A program made the position numbers and the translations under genes. Of a stretch of DNA of 64,000 nucleotides, positions 32,714 to 40,344 are shown piece after piece. How positions within the stretch are numbered: position 1 is the stretch's first letter; every line of letters begins with the position of its first letter. The notes below the pieces were generated by a model. That model made no database searches and was not told where the DNA came from. It saw only the letters and a list, made by a program, of their open reading frames with translations. The stretch spans positions 1-64,000 of the forward strand of contig CAWEGV010000004.1 in NCBI GenBank assembly GCA_963808615.1. Reading direction: 5' to 3'. This DNA comes from Palsa-504 sp963808615 (lineage in GTDB: Bacteria > Actinomycetota > Actinomycetes > Streptosporangiales > Streptosporangiaceae).

Positions 32714-33754
32714 TCAGTAGCGCATGCCCATGGCCGCCCTGACCTCATCCAGGGTGGCTGCGGCGATCGCCTCGGCGCGCTCGTTGCCGTCCCGCAGCAC
32801 CTGCCGGACGTAGCCGAGATCGCGCGCATACTCGGCGCGCCGGGCCCGGACCGGGGCCAGCATCTCGTTGACCGCCATCGTCACCGTGTCCTTGAGCGCG
32901 GCGGCACTGCCGGTACCGAGGTCGGCGGCCACATCGGCCGGGCTGCGTCCCAGGCACAACGCGGCCAGCAGCAACAGGCTCGAGACTTCCGGCCGGCGCT
33001 CGGGATCGTAGCTGATAGACCGCTCCGGATCGGTCTTCGCACCGCGGAGGAGCCGGGCGGTCTGGTCGGCGCTGGCCGCCAGCGGGATGGTGTTGCCGCG
33101 GCTCTTGCTCATCTTCGCCCCGTCGGTGCCGAGCAGCAGCGGCGCCGCGGACAGCAGCGCGTCGGGTACCGCGAACACCGGCCCGAACCGGCGGTTGAAC
33201 CGGCGGGCGATGGCCCGGGTGATCTCCAGGTGCGGCAGCTGATCTTGTCCGACCGGCACCAGGTTCGCCTTGCAGAACAAGATGTCTGCGGCCTGGTGCA
33301 CGGGGTACGTGAGCATCAGCCCGCTGACCGCTGACTGCCGAGAGTGCGCGATCTCGTCCTTGACCGTAGGGTTCCGGTTCAGCTCCGGCACCGAGACCAG
33401 GCTGAGGAACGGCAGCAGCAGCTGGTTGAGCGAGGGCACCGCGCTGTGCGCGAACACCACCGTCCGCGCCGGGTCCAGCCCGATGGCCAGGTAGTCGAAT
33501 AGCAGGCCGGTCACGTGCTCATCCAGGTGTTCCGCCGTGTCCCGGTCGGTCAGCACCTGGTAGTCCGCGATCAGCACGAACACCTGCGCGCCGAGGTCTT
33601 GCAGATGGACCCGGTTCCGCAGGGTGCCGAAATAGTGACCCAGGTGCAGCAGCCCGGTCGGCCGGTCCCCGGTCAGGACCTTCAATCCCGTCGCGTCCCG
33701 GCCAATGAGTTCTTCGAGTTCAGCTGGACGCCGCATGGCCGTGGTCGTGCTCAT
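32714..33754 (-). CDS. trpS: Tryptophan-tRNA ligase
   Basis: 346 residues, class I aminoacyl-tRNA synthetase that charges tRNA-Trp in the cytoplasm. HIGH-type motif GDRPTGLLHLGHYFG near residue 30, tryptophan-pocket region VPVGQDQLPHLEITR, and KMSKS in DGAKMSKSRGNTIPL. Ribosome site GGAAGGA lies upstream. The 5' region encodes a short peptide with two consecutive Trp codons and a terminator hairpin, the layout of a translational attenuator responsive to charged tRNA-Trp. Actinomycetes may carry a second trpS; this is the type under attenuation. Confidence 0.94.
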   Translation of the reverse strand: MSTTTAMRRPAELEELIGRDATGLKVLTGDRPTGLLHLGHYFGTLRNRVHLQDLGAQVFVLIADYQVLTDRDTAEHLDEHVTGLLFDYLAIGLDPARTVVFAHSAVPSLNQLLLPFLSLVSVPELNRNPTVKDEIAHSRQSAVSGLMLTYPVHQAADILFCKANLVPVGQDQLPHLEITRAIARRFNRRFGPVFAVPDALLSAAPLLLGTDGAKMSKSRGNTIPLAASADQTARLLRGAKTDPERSISYDPERRPEVSSLLLLAALCLGRSPADVAADLGTGSAAALKDTVTMAVNEMLAPVRARRAEYARDLGYVRQVLRDGNERAEAIAAATLDEVRAAMGMRY

Positions 33755-33798
33755 GGTTATCCGTCCTTCCCGGGTCCGGGCGGACGGTCACAGACACG

Positions 33799-33823
33799 AA
33801 AAGACCGTCCATCCCGGACGGCC
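33799..33823 (-). terminator. Attenuator terminator upstream of trpS
   Basis: Read on the minus strand: GGCCGTCC (33823-33816), loop GGGAT, GGACGGTC (33810-33803), then TTTT. One G-U pair closes the stem. An alternative pairing of its 5' arm with GGGCGG at 33849-33844 would prevent it forming, giving a classical segment 1:2, 2:3, 3:4 set. Confidence 0.8.
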
Positions 33824-33848
33824 TTCATGATTGCTGGATGCGACCGCC

Positions 33849-33890
33849 CTAATCGGACGGCCACCACTGCGCACCCGCAATTCGCTGCAT
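33849..33890 (-). CDS. Trp leader peptide of the trpS attenuator
   Basis: Thirteen codons, MQRIAGAQWWPSD, with UGG-UGG at 33866-33861. Immediately after the Trp codons comes CCGTCC (33860-33855; segment 1), then GGGCGG (33849-33844; segment 2), then the terminator arms (segments 3 and 4; segment 3 also holds CCGTCC). A ribosome stalled at the Trp codons would cover segment 1 and free segment 2 to pair with segment 3, allowing read-through to trpS; a ribosome that finishes releases and lets 3:4 terminate. TATTAT at 33902-33897 ends six bases before the ATG, so this peptide may be translated from a leaderless message. Confidence 0.82.
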   Translation of the reverse strand: MQRIAGAQWWPSD

Positions 33891-33896
33891 GCCTGA

Positions 33897-33902
33897 ATAA
33901 TA
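33897..33902 (-). promoter_or_regulatory. Candidate -10 box of trpS leader
   Basis: TATTAT on the minus strand within an unusually AT-rich patch (33893-33922). The predicted start of transcription would fall at or next to the A of the leader-peptide ATG. No good -35 hexamer is evident (TTCGGA is the nearest, with 19-bp spacing). Confidence 0.5.
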
Positions 33903-34033
33903 GCAAATTCACAAACATTCTTCCGAACGGTCCATGGCGTCACCGGACGGACCCGTGCGGGCCGCCCGGCCTGGCCCTCGCCAGCCTGGAGCACGGCCGC
34001 TTCGGGGGAGCGGCCGTGCTGGTCTACGGCTGA

Positions 34034-34270
34034 TCAGGGCCCGGAGAATGTCTGATCCGCTGGCGGGGGAGTGACCGTCACCGGCGCCCCGAACTCGCTG
34101 GACGTCAGGGCCTGCGTCATCACGAACACGTCGGCAGCGCTGGTGAACCGGGTAGTCAGGACCAGTGCCCGGGCTCGTCCTTGCTGGTCCACGGTTACGG
34201 TACCGCTGAGTTTGATCCGCGACCCTGGGCCTGGGCTTGCGGTGAACGCGTACCGTGTGCCGGTCCACCC
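34034..34270 (-). pseudogene. 3' fragment of an LppX-like lipoprotein gene
   Basis: The last roughly 75 residues read in the frame ending at 34034 (KLSGTVTVDQQGRARALVLT, SSEFGAPVTVTPPPADQTF) look like the C-terminus of an actinobacterial LppX/LprG-like or DUF-type lipoprotein: repeated beta strands ending in FGAPVTVTPPP. No start, signal or N-terminal half is present; the upstream sequence belongs to a disrupted MFS gene. It appears to have been fused there by a deletion. Confidence 0.55.
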
Positions 34271-35194
34271 GGGCCCCGAGGCGGGCCGGCCAGCAGGTAG
34301 GCTGCCGCGGCGCACAGCTCGGTGGCGGCCGCCACGAGCAGGCAGGCGGTCACCGAGTGCCCGGCCAGCGGCCCGGCCACCGCCGCTCCGGCGGCCATTC
34401 CGGCGATCTTCAAGCTGGCGGCGGTGACGTAGATCTGCCCGCGCATGTACGGGACAGCAGACGATGAGCATCCCGATCCCGACGTAGGACACCACCGAGG
34501 TCAACGTGGCCCGCAGCAGCGGCCGCCTGGCCGCGATCGCTGCGAACCCCGCCGCCATCTGACGGTGCGGGGCTTGAGGGCCCGGCCCCGCGGGGCGGGC
34601 CGAGGTGTAGCGCGGCACCGAGCAGGCGCCGGGCACAGCCAGGGCGACCAGCGCGGCGGCGGTCAGGACCGCCACCCGGGCCCCGGCTCCCGCGGCGACC
34701 AGCGCCGCCAGGGCCGGGCCGGCCAGGCTGGCCGCGCCGTAGGTCATCGCGTCGAGGGCCGAGCCGCGGTCCAGCTCGCGTCCGGTCACGATGCGGGGCA
34801 GCTGGGCGGTCCAGCCTCCCGCCACCGACGGGTTGAACAGCCCGGCGGCCAGTGCGATGGCCACCACGGCCGACGTCGGCAGCCGGCCGGCCGCAACCCC
34901 GACGGCGAAGATGCCCAGCGAGTAGGCGGCCAGCGTGGCCGCCAGCACCCGGTCCGGCCGGCGGCTGCGGTCGAGCAGTGCGCCGAATACCGGACCGCCC
35001 ACGGCCGCCGCGATGATGACGGCGGCCAGCAACTCCGACCCGGTGGCCAGGCCCGCCACCGCCAGGCCGAGCAGGAGCACGGCGGGGCCCGACATCTCGT
35101 CGCCGGCCCTGGCCGCCGCGGCGCCTCCCAGGTACGTCCACAGCGTCCGCGGGACCCCGCTGACCACTCGGCCGGGTACGTAACTGGATTTCAC
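34271..35194 (-). pseudogene. MFS transporter, internally deleted and frameshifted
   Basis: From GTG 35194 the first roughly 250 residues form a normal MFS N-terminal half: AVIIAAAVGGPVFGALLDRS (loop 2-3 region), LPRIVTGRELDRGSALDAMT, and VVSYVGIGMLIVCCP. After that the frame is lost near 34440; in the neighbouring frame only RGQIYVTAASLKIAG to AAAAYLLAG (last two or three helices) remains. About 100 residues expected between these parts are missing. The gene is therefore a remnant. It is divergent from a CGNR-type regulator, which may once have controlled it. Confidence 0.72.
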
Positions 35195-35204
35195 AAAAAC
35201 ACGT

Positions 35205-35210
35205 TACACT
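35205..35210 (+). promoter_or_regulatory. Candidate -10 box of the CGNR gene (leaderless)
   Basis: TACACT ends six bases before GTG 35217, the spacing expected when transcription starts at the initiation codon. The local 35187-35215 stretch is AT-rich relative to its surroundings. It lies in the gap between divergent MFS and CGNR genes. Confidence 0.45.
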
Positions 35211-35216
35211 ATCGTC

Positions 35217-35798
35217 GTGGGCAGTCAGATGGCATTTCTCGGCGGCAGCGTGCACGACGCCGCGCAGCGAGCCGCTGACGTGCTGGCCGTCTTGCTGCCC
35301 AGGCCGGGCAACCGGCTGCTGCCCGGCAGCCAGGACGAACTCGGGGCGCTGATCGGCGTGCTGCGCGAACACGGAGAACCCGAGCCAGTCGAGATCTCCG
35401 CGGCCGGGCTGGCCGGGCTGCGTCAGGCCGCCTCCGAGCTGCGGGAAGTCTTCACGGCCCCGGATGTCGCCACGGCCGCGGACCGGATCAACGGCCTGCT
35501 CGCCGGGCGGGCTCATCCGCCCCGGCTGACGGCGCACGGCGGGACCTCGGGCTGGCACCTGCACGTGGACAGCCACGACGACGCGCCCGAGGCCGAGTGG
35601 TTCCTTACCTCCTCATGCCTGGCCCTGGCGGTGCTGCTGGCCGACCGGCAGGCCCTGCCCGCCGGGATCTGCCAGTCGCCTTCCTGCGCCCGGCCGTTCG
35701 TGAACGTCGGCCGGGGCAGCCCCCGGCGCTACTGCTCGTCGACCTGCGGGACCCGCGAGCGGGTGGCCGCGTACCGCGAAGCCAGCCGCCAGGGATGA
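35217..35798 (+). CDS. CGNR zinc-finger regulator (ABATE domain)
   Basis: 193 residues from GTG 35217. N-terminal ABATE-like domain (LLPGSQDELGALIGVLREHG, DVATAADRINGLLA) and C-terminal CGNR zinc finger: GICQSPSCARPFVNVGRGSP then RRYCSSTCGTRERVAAYR, where the usual CGNR is CGTR. Such proteins are putative stress-linked transcription regulators. The neighbour on the other strand is the decayed MFS transporter. Confidence 0.87.
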   Translation: MGSQMAFLGGSVHDAAQRAADVLAVLLPRPGNRLLPGSQDELGALIGVLREHGEPEPVEISAAGLAGLRQAASELREVFTAPDVATAADRINGLLAGRAHPPRLTAHGGTSGWHLHVDSHDDAPEAEWFLTSSCLALAVLLADRQALPAGICQSPSCARPFVNVGRGSPRRYCSSTCGTRERVAAYREASRQG

Positions 35799-35819
35799 CG
35801 GTGCTGGCTTGACCACGTC

Positions 35820-36198
35820 ATGGATGCGATCGAGGGTTCCCCGGCCGCGCCGGTAGCGCGGCTGCTGCGGGACCGCTCCGGGTCGCAGCGCGTGACGAGC
35901 ATCGAGCTGTTCTTCGATCTGGTGTACGTGTTCGCGATCACCCAGCTCTCCCATCACCTGCTCGCCGATCCCACGGTGCGCGGCGCGCTGCAGGCCGGGC
36001 TCCTGCTGGTGATGGTCTGGCTGGTCTGGTCCTATACGACCTGGGTGACCAACTGGCTGGACCCGAAGCAGATGGCGGTCCGGCTGCTGCTCGTGGTGCT
36101 CATGCTGGCCGCATGCGCGGCCACGGTGGTCGCCGCGGTTGCCGCCGCCGCCGACCGTCTGCCCTGGCCGCCGCACCCGGGCATCACGTCTCCCGGAT
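35820..36198 (+). pseudogene. Low temperature requirement protein A (LtrA), 3'-truncated
   Basis: Only about 110 recognisable residues: RVTSIELFFDLVYVFAITQL, then LVWSYTTWVTNWLDPKQMAV and one further hydrophobic helix, after which the frame reads low-complexity sequence and stops at 36198. LtrA proteins are about 380-400 residues with many membrane helices. The lost 3' part abuts the end of the oppositely oriented XRE gene, so a deletion has fused the two ends. Confidence 0.72.
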
Positions 36199-37072
36199 GA
36201 TCTCGGCCAGGAAGCGCGTGGTCTCGGCCGGGGTCAGCGCCTCGGCGCTGAGCTGGTTCATGACCTCCAGGTAATGATCGACGTCCTCGCGTTTGTCCAG
36301 GTACAGGGCGCTCGTGAGCTGCTCGAGATAGAACGATGTCCGGCACGTCGGCGTCGCCGAAGCGCAGCACGGTGAACGACCCGCCCGCGGCGGCATGCCC
36401 GCCGCGGCTGAACGGCACGACCTGGACCGTGACCTGACGCAGGCCGGCGACTTCCAAGAGCCGGTTCAGCTGGGCCCGCATCACCGCGGTTCCGCCCACG
36501 GGGCGCCGCAGCGCGCCCTCGTCGATGACCGACCACACTTGCGGCGGCTCGGGGCCCGTGAGCAGGTCCTGGCGCTTGAGCCGCAGGCTCACCCGCCGGT
36601 CGATCTCCTCCGTGGGCGCGGCCGTGTTACCGAGCAGGGTGACAGCGCGAGCGTAGGCCTCGGTCTGGAACAGGCCGTGCACGAACTGCAGCTCGAACGT
36701 GCGGATGATCGAGGCGGCTGTCTCCAGGCCCAGGTACTCCTCGAACCACTCGGACATGATGTCGCCGTACTTCGACCACCAGCCCGGGGCGCTGGCTTGC
36801 CGGGCGAGCGCCAGCACGCGAGAACAGGTCTCCTCGTCGGTGATCCCGTACAGGCCGAGCAGGTCGGCCACGTCCCGTTCCTTGACCCTGACCCGCCCGT
36901 TTTCCATTCGGCTGATCTTGGACCGGGACGCCCGGATCTCATATCCGGCCCGGTCGGGCGTGACCCCGGCCGCCTCGCGGAATCGGCGCAGCTGGTGACC
37001 CAGGATCATGCGCGGGACGGTCGGACCCGAGGTGTCGGCAGGCGGTTCGCTGTCCCGCTGAACCGTGCTCAT
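36184..37072 (-). pseudogene. XRE-type regulator with DUF5753 domain, frameshifted
   Basis: ATG 37072 follows GGAGTGGGG. Residues 25-80: LGHQLRRFREAAGVTPDRAG and SRSKISRMENGRVRVKERDV, a Cro/C1 HTH typical of actinomycete DUF397-associated regulators. The DUF5753 domain follows (WWSKYGDIMSEWFEEYLGLE; FVHGLFQTEAYARAV). At 36332-36333 an extra base breaks the frame: removing one T on the coding strand restores DVPDIVYLEQLTSALYLDKR and the natural C-terminus at 36184 (TRFLAEIIRET). Either a recent mutation or a read error. No DUF397 gene is next to it, which is unusual. Confidence 0.8.
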
Positions 37073-37633
37073 CCCCACTCCGAGAGCCGATGTCGTGGTG
37101 CAATGCGGCCGCCCCCGGTAGCCGAGCGGCCGCCACCGTTCCGGCCAGGCGAGATAACCGGCCGTGGTGCACATGCAGACACTATCATTGCGCAGCCGCG
37201 TCATCATGCCACTATGTGTAACCATTTCCCGCAAAATGGGGTGCTGCCGGTGCCGCGCCAGTACATGTCCTCGGACTTGCCGTTCTTCACCCCGGTCAGG
37301 AACGCCGTTATCCTGGCCCGATAAAGCAAATGCAAATGCATATGTACATGCAAACTGGCGTGCGGGCCGATGGCGCAAGAAGCCTCGAACCGGGCAGGGC
37401 CGGATATGATCACCCAGGTGATGCAGCGTCTCCACTACCTGCTCAGCGGCCCGGGGCGCCCGCGCACTACACCGGCCGGCCAGGGCGCAGGCGGTAACCC
37501 GGGCCACCGTGACCCACATCACGGGATCTGGAGCGCGCAGGCCGATGAGCTGACGCTCCCGTAACGATCCCGTACCGGTCGCTACCTAGCCTGGAATTGC
37601 AGATAAGACAGCAGGCGCACAAAGGGGTGCGAA
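37073..37633. other. Gene-poor interval with AT-rich repeats
   Basis: No convincing gene. It should hold the promoter of the XRE gene. At 37326-37353 there is an AT-rich patch with GCAAAT repeated and ATGTACAT as an inner palindrome, which could be a regulator site. A 36-codon frame at 37214-37324 (MCNHFPQNGVLPVPR...) has no ribosome site or recognised family. Confidence 0.5.
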
Positions 37634-37858
37634 ATGCTTCAACGGGGCCTGGCCTGCGCGGCCGCTGCGGTAATGATCAGTGCTATCGGCATGGCCATGT
37701 TCCAGGTTGCGGTACTGATTCTCGGCTTCTCGTCTCCGGTCGCGGTCACCGTGATAACACTGGTCGCCATCGTCGGTCTCAATTCACTACGTCGGCGCAT
37801 TCACGCCATGACCAGGCACCGGCTGGGCCCGCACAAGCCTCACAGCGTCCGTCGGTAG
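37634..37858 (+). CDS. Small membrane protein, unknown function
   Basis: 74 residues from ATG 37634, behind AAAGGGG. Two hydrophobic stretches, LACAAAAVMISAIGMAMFQV and VAVTVITLVAIVGLN, then a basic tail (SLRRRIHAMTRHRLGPHKPH). I do not recognise a family. Base composition is less GC-rich than surrounding genes. Its end overlaps the end of the convergent dehydrogenase-like gene. Confidence 0.5.
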   Translation: MLQRGLACAAAAVMISAIGMAMFQVAVLILGFSSPVAVTVITLVAIVGLNSLRRRIHAMTRHRLGPHKPHSVRR

Positions 37859-38580
37859 CCGCGGCTGAGCTCACTGCTGGGGGCGAACGGCGGACCGGGC
37901 GGTTCCCCCCACCAGCCGCGCAGGAAGCTCACGGCGCGTCCGCAAGCCCCCGCGAGCGGGCCGTCCTCATGGCGCAGCGCCATGGGGGATACCGCGACGA
38001 CCCGGCCGCCGCGGCGGGTCACCTCACGCGCCACCCCGCCGCCCACCTTGCCGAATCCCTCGATAGCCACCGAGCGGCCCTCCCAGCCTCCGCCCCGGAC
38101 CGTGCCCAGCGCCGCCTCGGCGGCCGCCGCCACGCCGTAGCCGGTGAGCAGGTCTTCGAACGGCACGCCATCCACGGCGGCGCTGATGGCCGCAGGCGCG
38201 GCCCGGCGCTCGCGCAACGGCGCGAAATCCTCCTCCGCCGTGCCCATGTCCGGCCCGGTCAGCAGCCGGCCCGCGTCGGTCAGCGGAGCGATCTCCGCGC
38301 AGAACCTGGCCATCAGGGAGGCCTTGCCCGTACGATCCGCCGGATTCCCGCGCACTCCGGCCTTGGCCCCGCCCACCTGCTGGCCGAGCACGGCGAACTT
38401 GTAGGTCATCGCCCGGGCCAGCAGCGCCACCTCCGCCACGCTGACGTCCGGCGCGAGCCTGGTCCCCCCGGCGGATACCGGCACGCCGGGCAGGTCGAAC
38501 ACCACGAACCCGGGGACCGAGCTCAGCTCCACGACCTGCGGGCCGCCACGATCGTGCCGGGCCAGCCGTCCGCCTGCCAT
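37840..38580 (-). pseudogene. Glu/Leu/Phe/Val dehydrogenase-like gene, truncated
   Basis: 246 residues; complete enzymes have about 350-420. Catalytic-domain signs: RAMTYKFAVLGQQVGGAKAG, LTGPDMGTAEEDF; NAD-domain signs: YGVAAAAEAAL and SVAIEGFGKVGGGVAREV. After GGRVVAVS the family similarity stops and the frame ends in a Pro/Gly-rich tail. The last part of the NAD domain is missing, and the N-terminal domain is also short. It may be inactive or a specialised small variant; I favour decay because neighbouring genes are also broken. Confidence 0.62.
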
Positions 38581-38617
38581 GCCGTCTCCGATCGCCGCTC
38601 TGCCGCCTGGATGGGTA

Positions 38618-39742
38618 TCAGTGTGCGGCGTGGTAGCGGCGCAGGATCTGCTCCGCCGCGGTCACCAAGATGGCCCGGACCGAAGGCGGGGTCAGGACCT
38701 CCACCTGGTCCCCGAAGCCGGCCAGGCGGTGCGCGGCAGCCCGTTCGTGCTCGAAGGACAGCGTCACGACCCGCCAGCCGTGCTCATCGGGCGGGAGCGC
38801 CGCCTCCAGCGCTGGTTCGCAGGCCGGCCCGAAGATCTCGCCGAACACCGCCAGCGCGCGCGGCGCCGCCCGGAGCGTGACCTGGAGCCGGGGAAGGCTG
38901 GCCTCGAACTCGGCCGACCACCGTGACCAGAACGCAGCCAGCTCGAACCCGGCCGGGCGCTCGAAAGGCTCGGCCAGGACACGGGCCGAGGTGATGCGCC
39001 CGGCCCGGAAGACCCGGACGACCGGCAGGTCCCCGGCGTCCGCGAGCGATGCCACCAGGTACCAGGTGCCCGCCTTATTCACCAGGCCGAGCGGCCCGAC
39101 CATGCGGGACTCTGCCTCGCCGGCTTCACCGTCGCGTCCGCCGCGAGGCCGGTACCACAGCGCCAGCCGCCGGCCGAACCGGAGCGCCTGCGCCAGATCC
39201 CGCAGGCTGGGAACCTCCTCCTGGCCGCCGAACCAGCGAGGCATGTCGAGGTGGACCAGGGCCGAGTCGCTCCCGTCCGGGCCGGGTGGCCGCGCCCGGG
39301 GACCAGGCCCGCTCGCACCGGGAACCAACCCGCTCGCACTGGACACCGGCCCGCTCGCCCGGGGACCCGGCCCGCTCGCGAGCCCGGCCGTGACCCGGAT
39401 CTGGCGGTGGGCCGCGTCCAGGGCCCGGTCCAGCCCGATCTCGCGCAGCACACTGGGCACGCCCAGGATCAGCAGCGCCTCGGCTTCCTCGGGGCGCAGC
39501 CCGCGCAGCGGGAACCGGTACCCCTCCATGAGCCTGCACCCGCCGCCAGGTCCGGATGAGGTGACCACGGGCACGCCGGCCGCGGCCAGCGCCTCGAGGT
39601 CGCGGTACACCGTCCGGACAGACACCTCGAGCTCGGCGGCCAGCGCCCGTGCCGTCGTGCCGCCGCGCGCCTGCAGCAGCAGGGCCAGGGACAGCAGCCG
39701 GTCGGCGCGCACCTGGTCAAGACTAGGCCGAGTCGCTGACAT
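38618..39742 (-). CDS. WYL-domain transcriptional regulator
   Basis: 374 residues. N-terminal winged HTH (LSLALLLQARGGTTARALAA, EVSVRTVYRDLEALAAAGVP), then the WYL module (LALWYRPRGGRDGEAGEAES, RMVGPLGLVNKAGTWYLVAS) and the C-terminal WCX region. WYL regulators sense ligands such as single-stranded nucleic acid. A linker of about 45 residues of repeated Ser/Gly/Pro units (ASGPVSSASGLVPGASGPGP), encoded by repetitive DNA at 39290-39390, separates HTH and WYL domains. A perfect inverted repeat covers its start codon. Confidence 0.87.
   Translation of the reverse strand: MSATRPSLDQVRADRLLSLALLLQARGGTTARALAAELEVSVRTVYRDLEALAAAGVPVVTSSGPGGGCRLMEGYRFPLRGLRPEEAEALLILGVPSVLREIGLDRALDAAHRQIRVTAGLASGPGPRASGPVSSASGLVPGASGPGPRARPPGPDGSDSALVHLDMPRWFGGQEEVPSLRDLAQALRFGRRLALWYRPRGGRDGEAGEAESRMVGPLGLVNKAGTWYLVASLADAGDLPVVRVFRAGRITSARVLAEPFERPAGFELAAFWSRWSAEFEASLPRLQVTLRAAPRALAVFGEIFGPACEPALEAALPPDEHGWRVVTLSFEHERAAAHRLAGFGDQVEVLTPPSVRAILVTAAEQILRRYHAAH
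39290..39390. repeat. Degenerate GC-rich repeat inside the WYL gene
   Basis: CCCGCTCGC recurs at spacings of about 18-24 bp (around 39308, 39329, 39350, 39371), separated by short variable GGGNACC segments. It encodes the Ser/Gly/Pro linker of the WYL regulator and stays in frame. Confidence 0.6.
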
Positions 39743-39754
39743 CGGGTGTCAGCG
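39734..39754. promoter_or_regulatory. Inverted repeat operator candidate between WYL and PPOX genes
   Basis: CGCTGACA-TCGGG-TGTCAGCG: 8-bp perfect arms, 5-bp spacer. It spans the WYL start codon (39742-39740) and lies 23 bp before the divergent PPOX start, so binding by the WYL protein could control both. Confidence 0.6.
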
Positions 39755-39776
39755 ATACCGGCGTAACCTCCGTGAG

Positions 39777-40280
39777 ATGATCACCTGGAGCGAGTTCGAG
39801 CAGCTGCAGCCGGCCCTGGCCGACGCGGGCCGCGCGCAGTTCTACCAGTTCGGCATCGGCCTGGGGTTCCTGGCCACGGTCCGGCCCGGCGGCGGCCCGC
39901 GAGTGCACCCGGTCTGCCCGGTCATCGGCCCGGCCGGGCTGCACGTGCATATCAAGGCCGGCCCCAAACAGGGAGATCTCCGGCGGGACGGACGCTACGC
40001 GCTGCACAGCGAGACCTGTCCGCCGCCCCGGCAGGACGACGGCTTCGCGATCATCGGCCGCGCTCGGGAGGTGACCGATGCCGCGGTCATCGGCGTGGTC
40101 CGCGGCCAGATCCTGACCGAGCGGTCCGGGCAGGTATGGCCCGGTTTCGACCAGGAGGCCGTGTTCGAGCTGACCATCGAGCGGTGCCTGCTGGTGCTCA
40201 CCCAGCCGGATGCGGCTTTCCCGGCTGGACCTACCATCTGGAAAGCAGGAAACATGCCGCCCTCCGATATGGTTACTTAG
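39777..40280 (+). CDS. Pyridoxamine 5'-phosphate oxidase family protein
   Basis: 167 residues from ATG 39777. Split-barrel flavin-binding fold: FLATVRPGGGPRVHPVCPVI, HIKAGPKQGDLRRDGRYALH, FAIIGRAREVTDAAVIGVV. Members are FMN- or F420-dependent oxidoreductases. It is divergent from the WYL regulator with only 34 bp between starts, so regulation by that protein is likely. Confidence 0.85.
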   Translation: MITWSEFEQLQPALADAGRAQFYQFGIGLGFLATVRPGGGPRVHPVCPVIGPAGLHVHIKAGPKQGDLRRDGRYALHSETCPPPRQDDGFAIIGRAREVTDAAVIGVVRGQILTERSGQVWPGFDQEAVFELTIERCLLVLTQPDAAFPAGPTIWKAGNMPPSDMVT

Positions 40281-40344
40281 CAGTAGTAAGGACCGCGAGA
40301 GAACGGCCAGGTCCGCAGGAATGAAAGGTCAGTGACGATGAGCG

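Noticed and set aside
37214..37324. 36-codon frame upstream of the XRE gene
   Set aside because: No ribosome site, no conserved motif.
38670..40280. 536-codon plus-strand frame spanning the WYL gene
   Set aside because: Only the last 167 codons (from 39,777) are a real PPOX gene; the rest is antisense to the WYL regulator.
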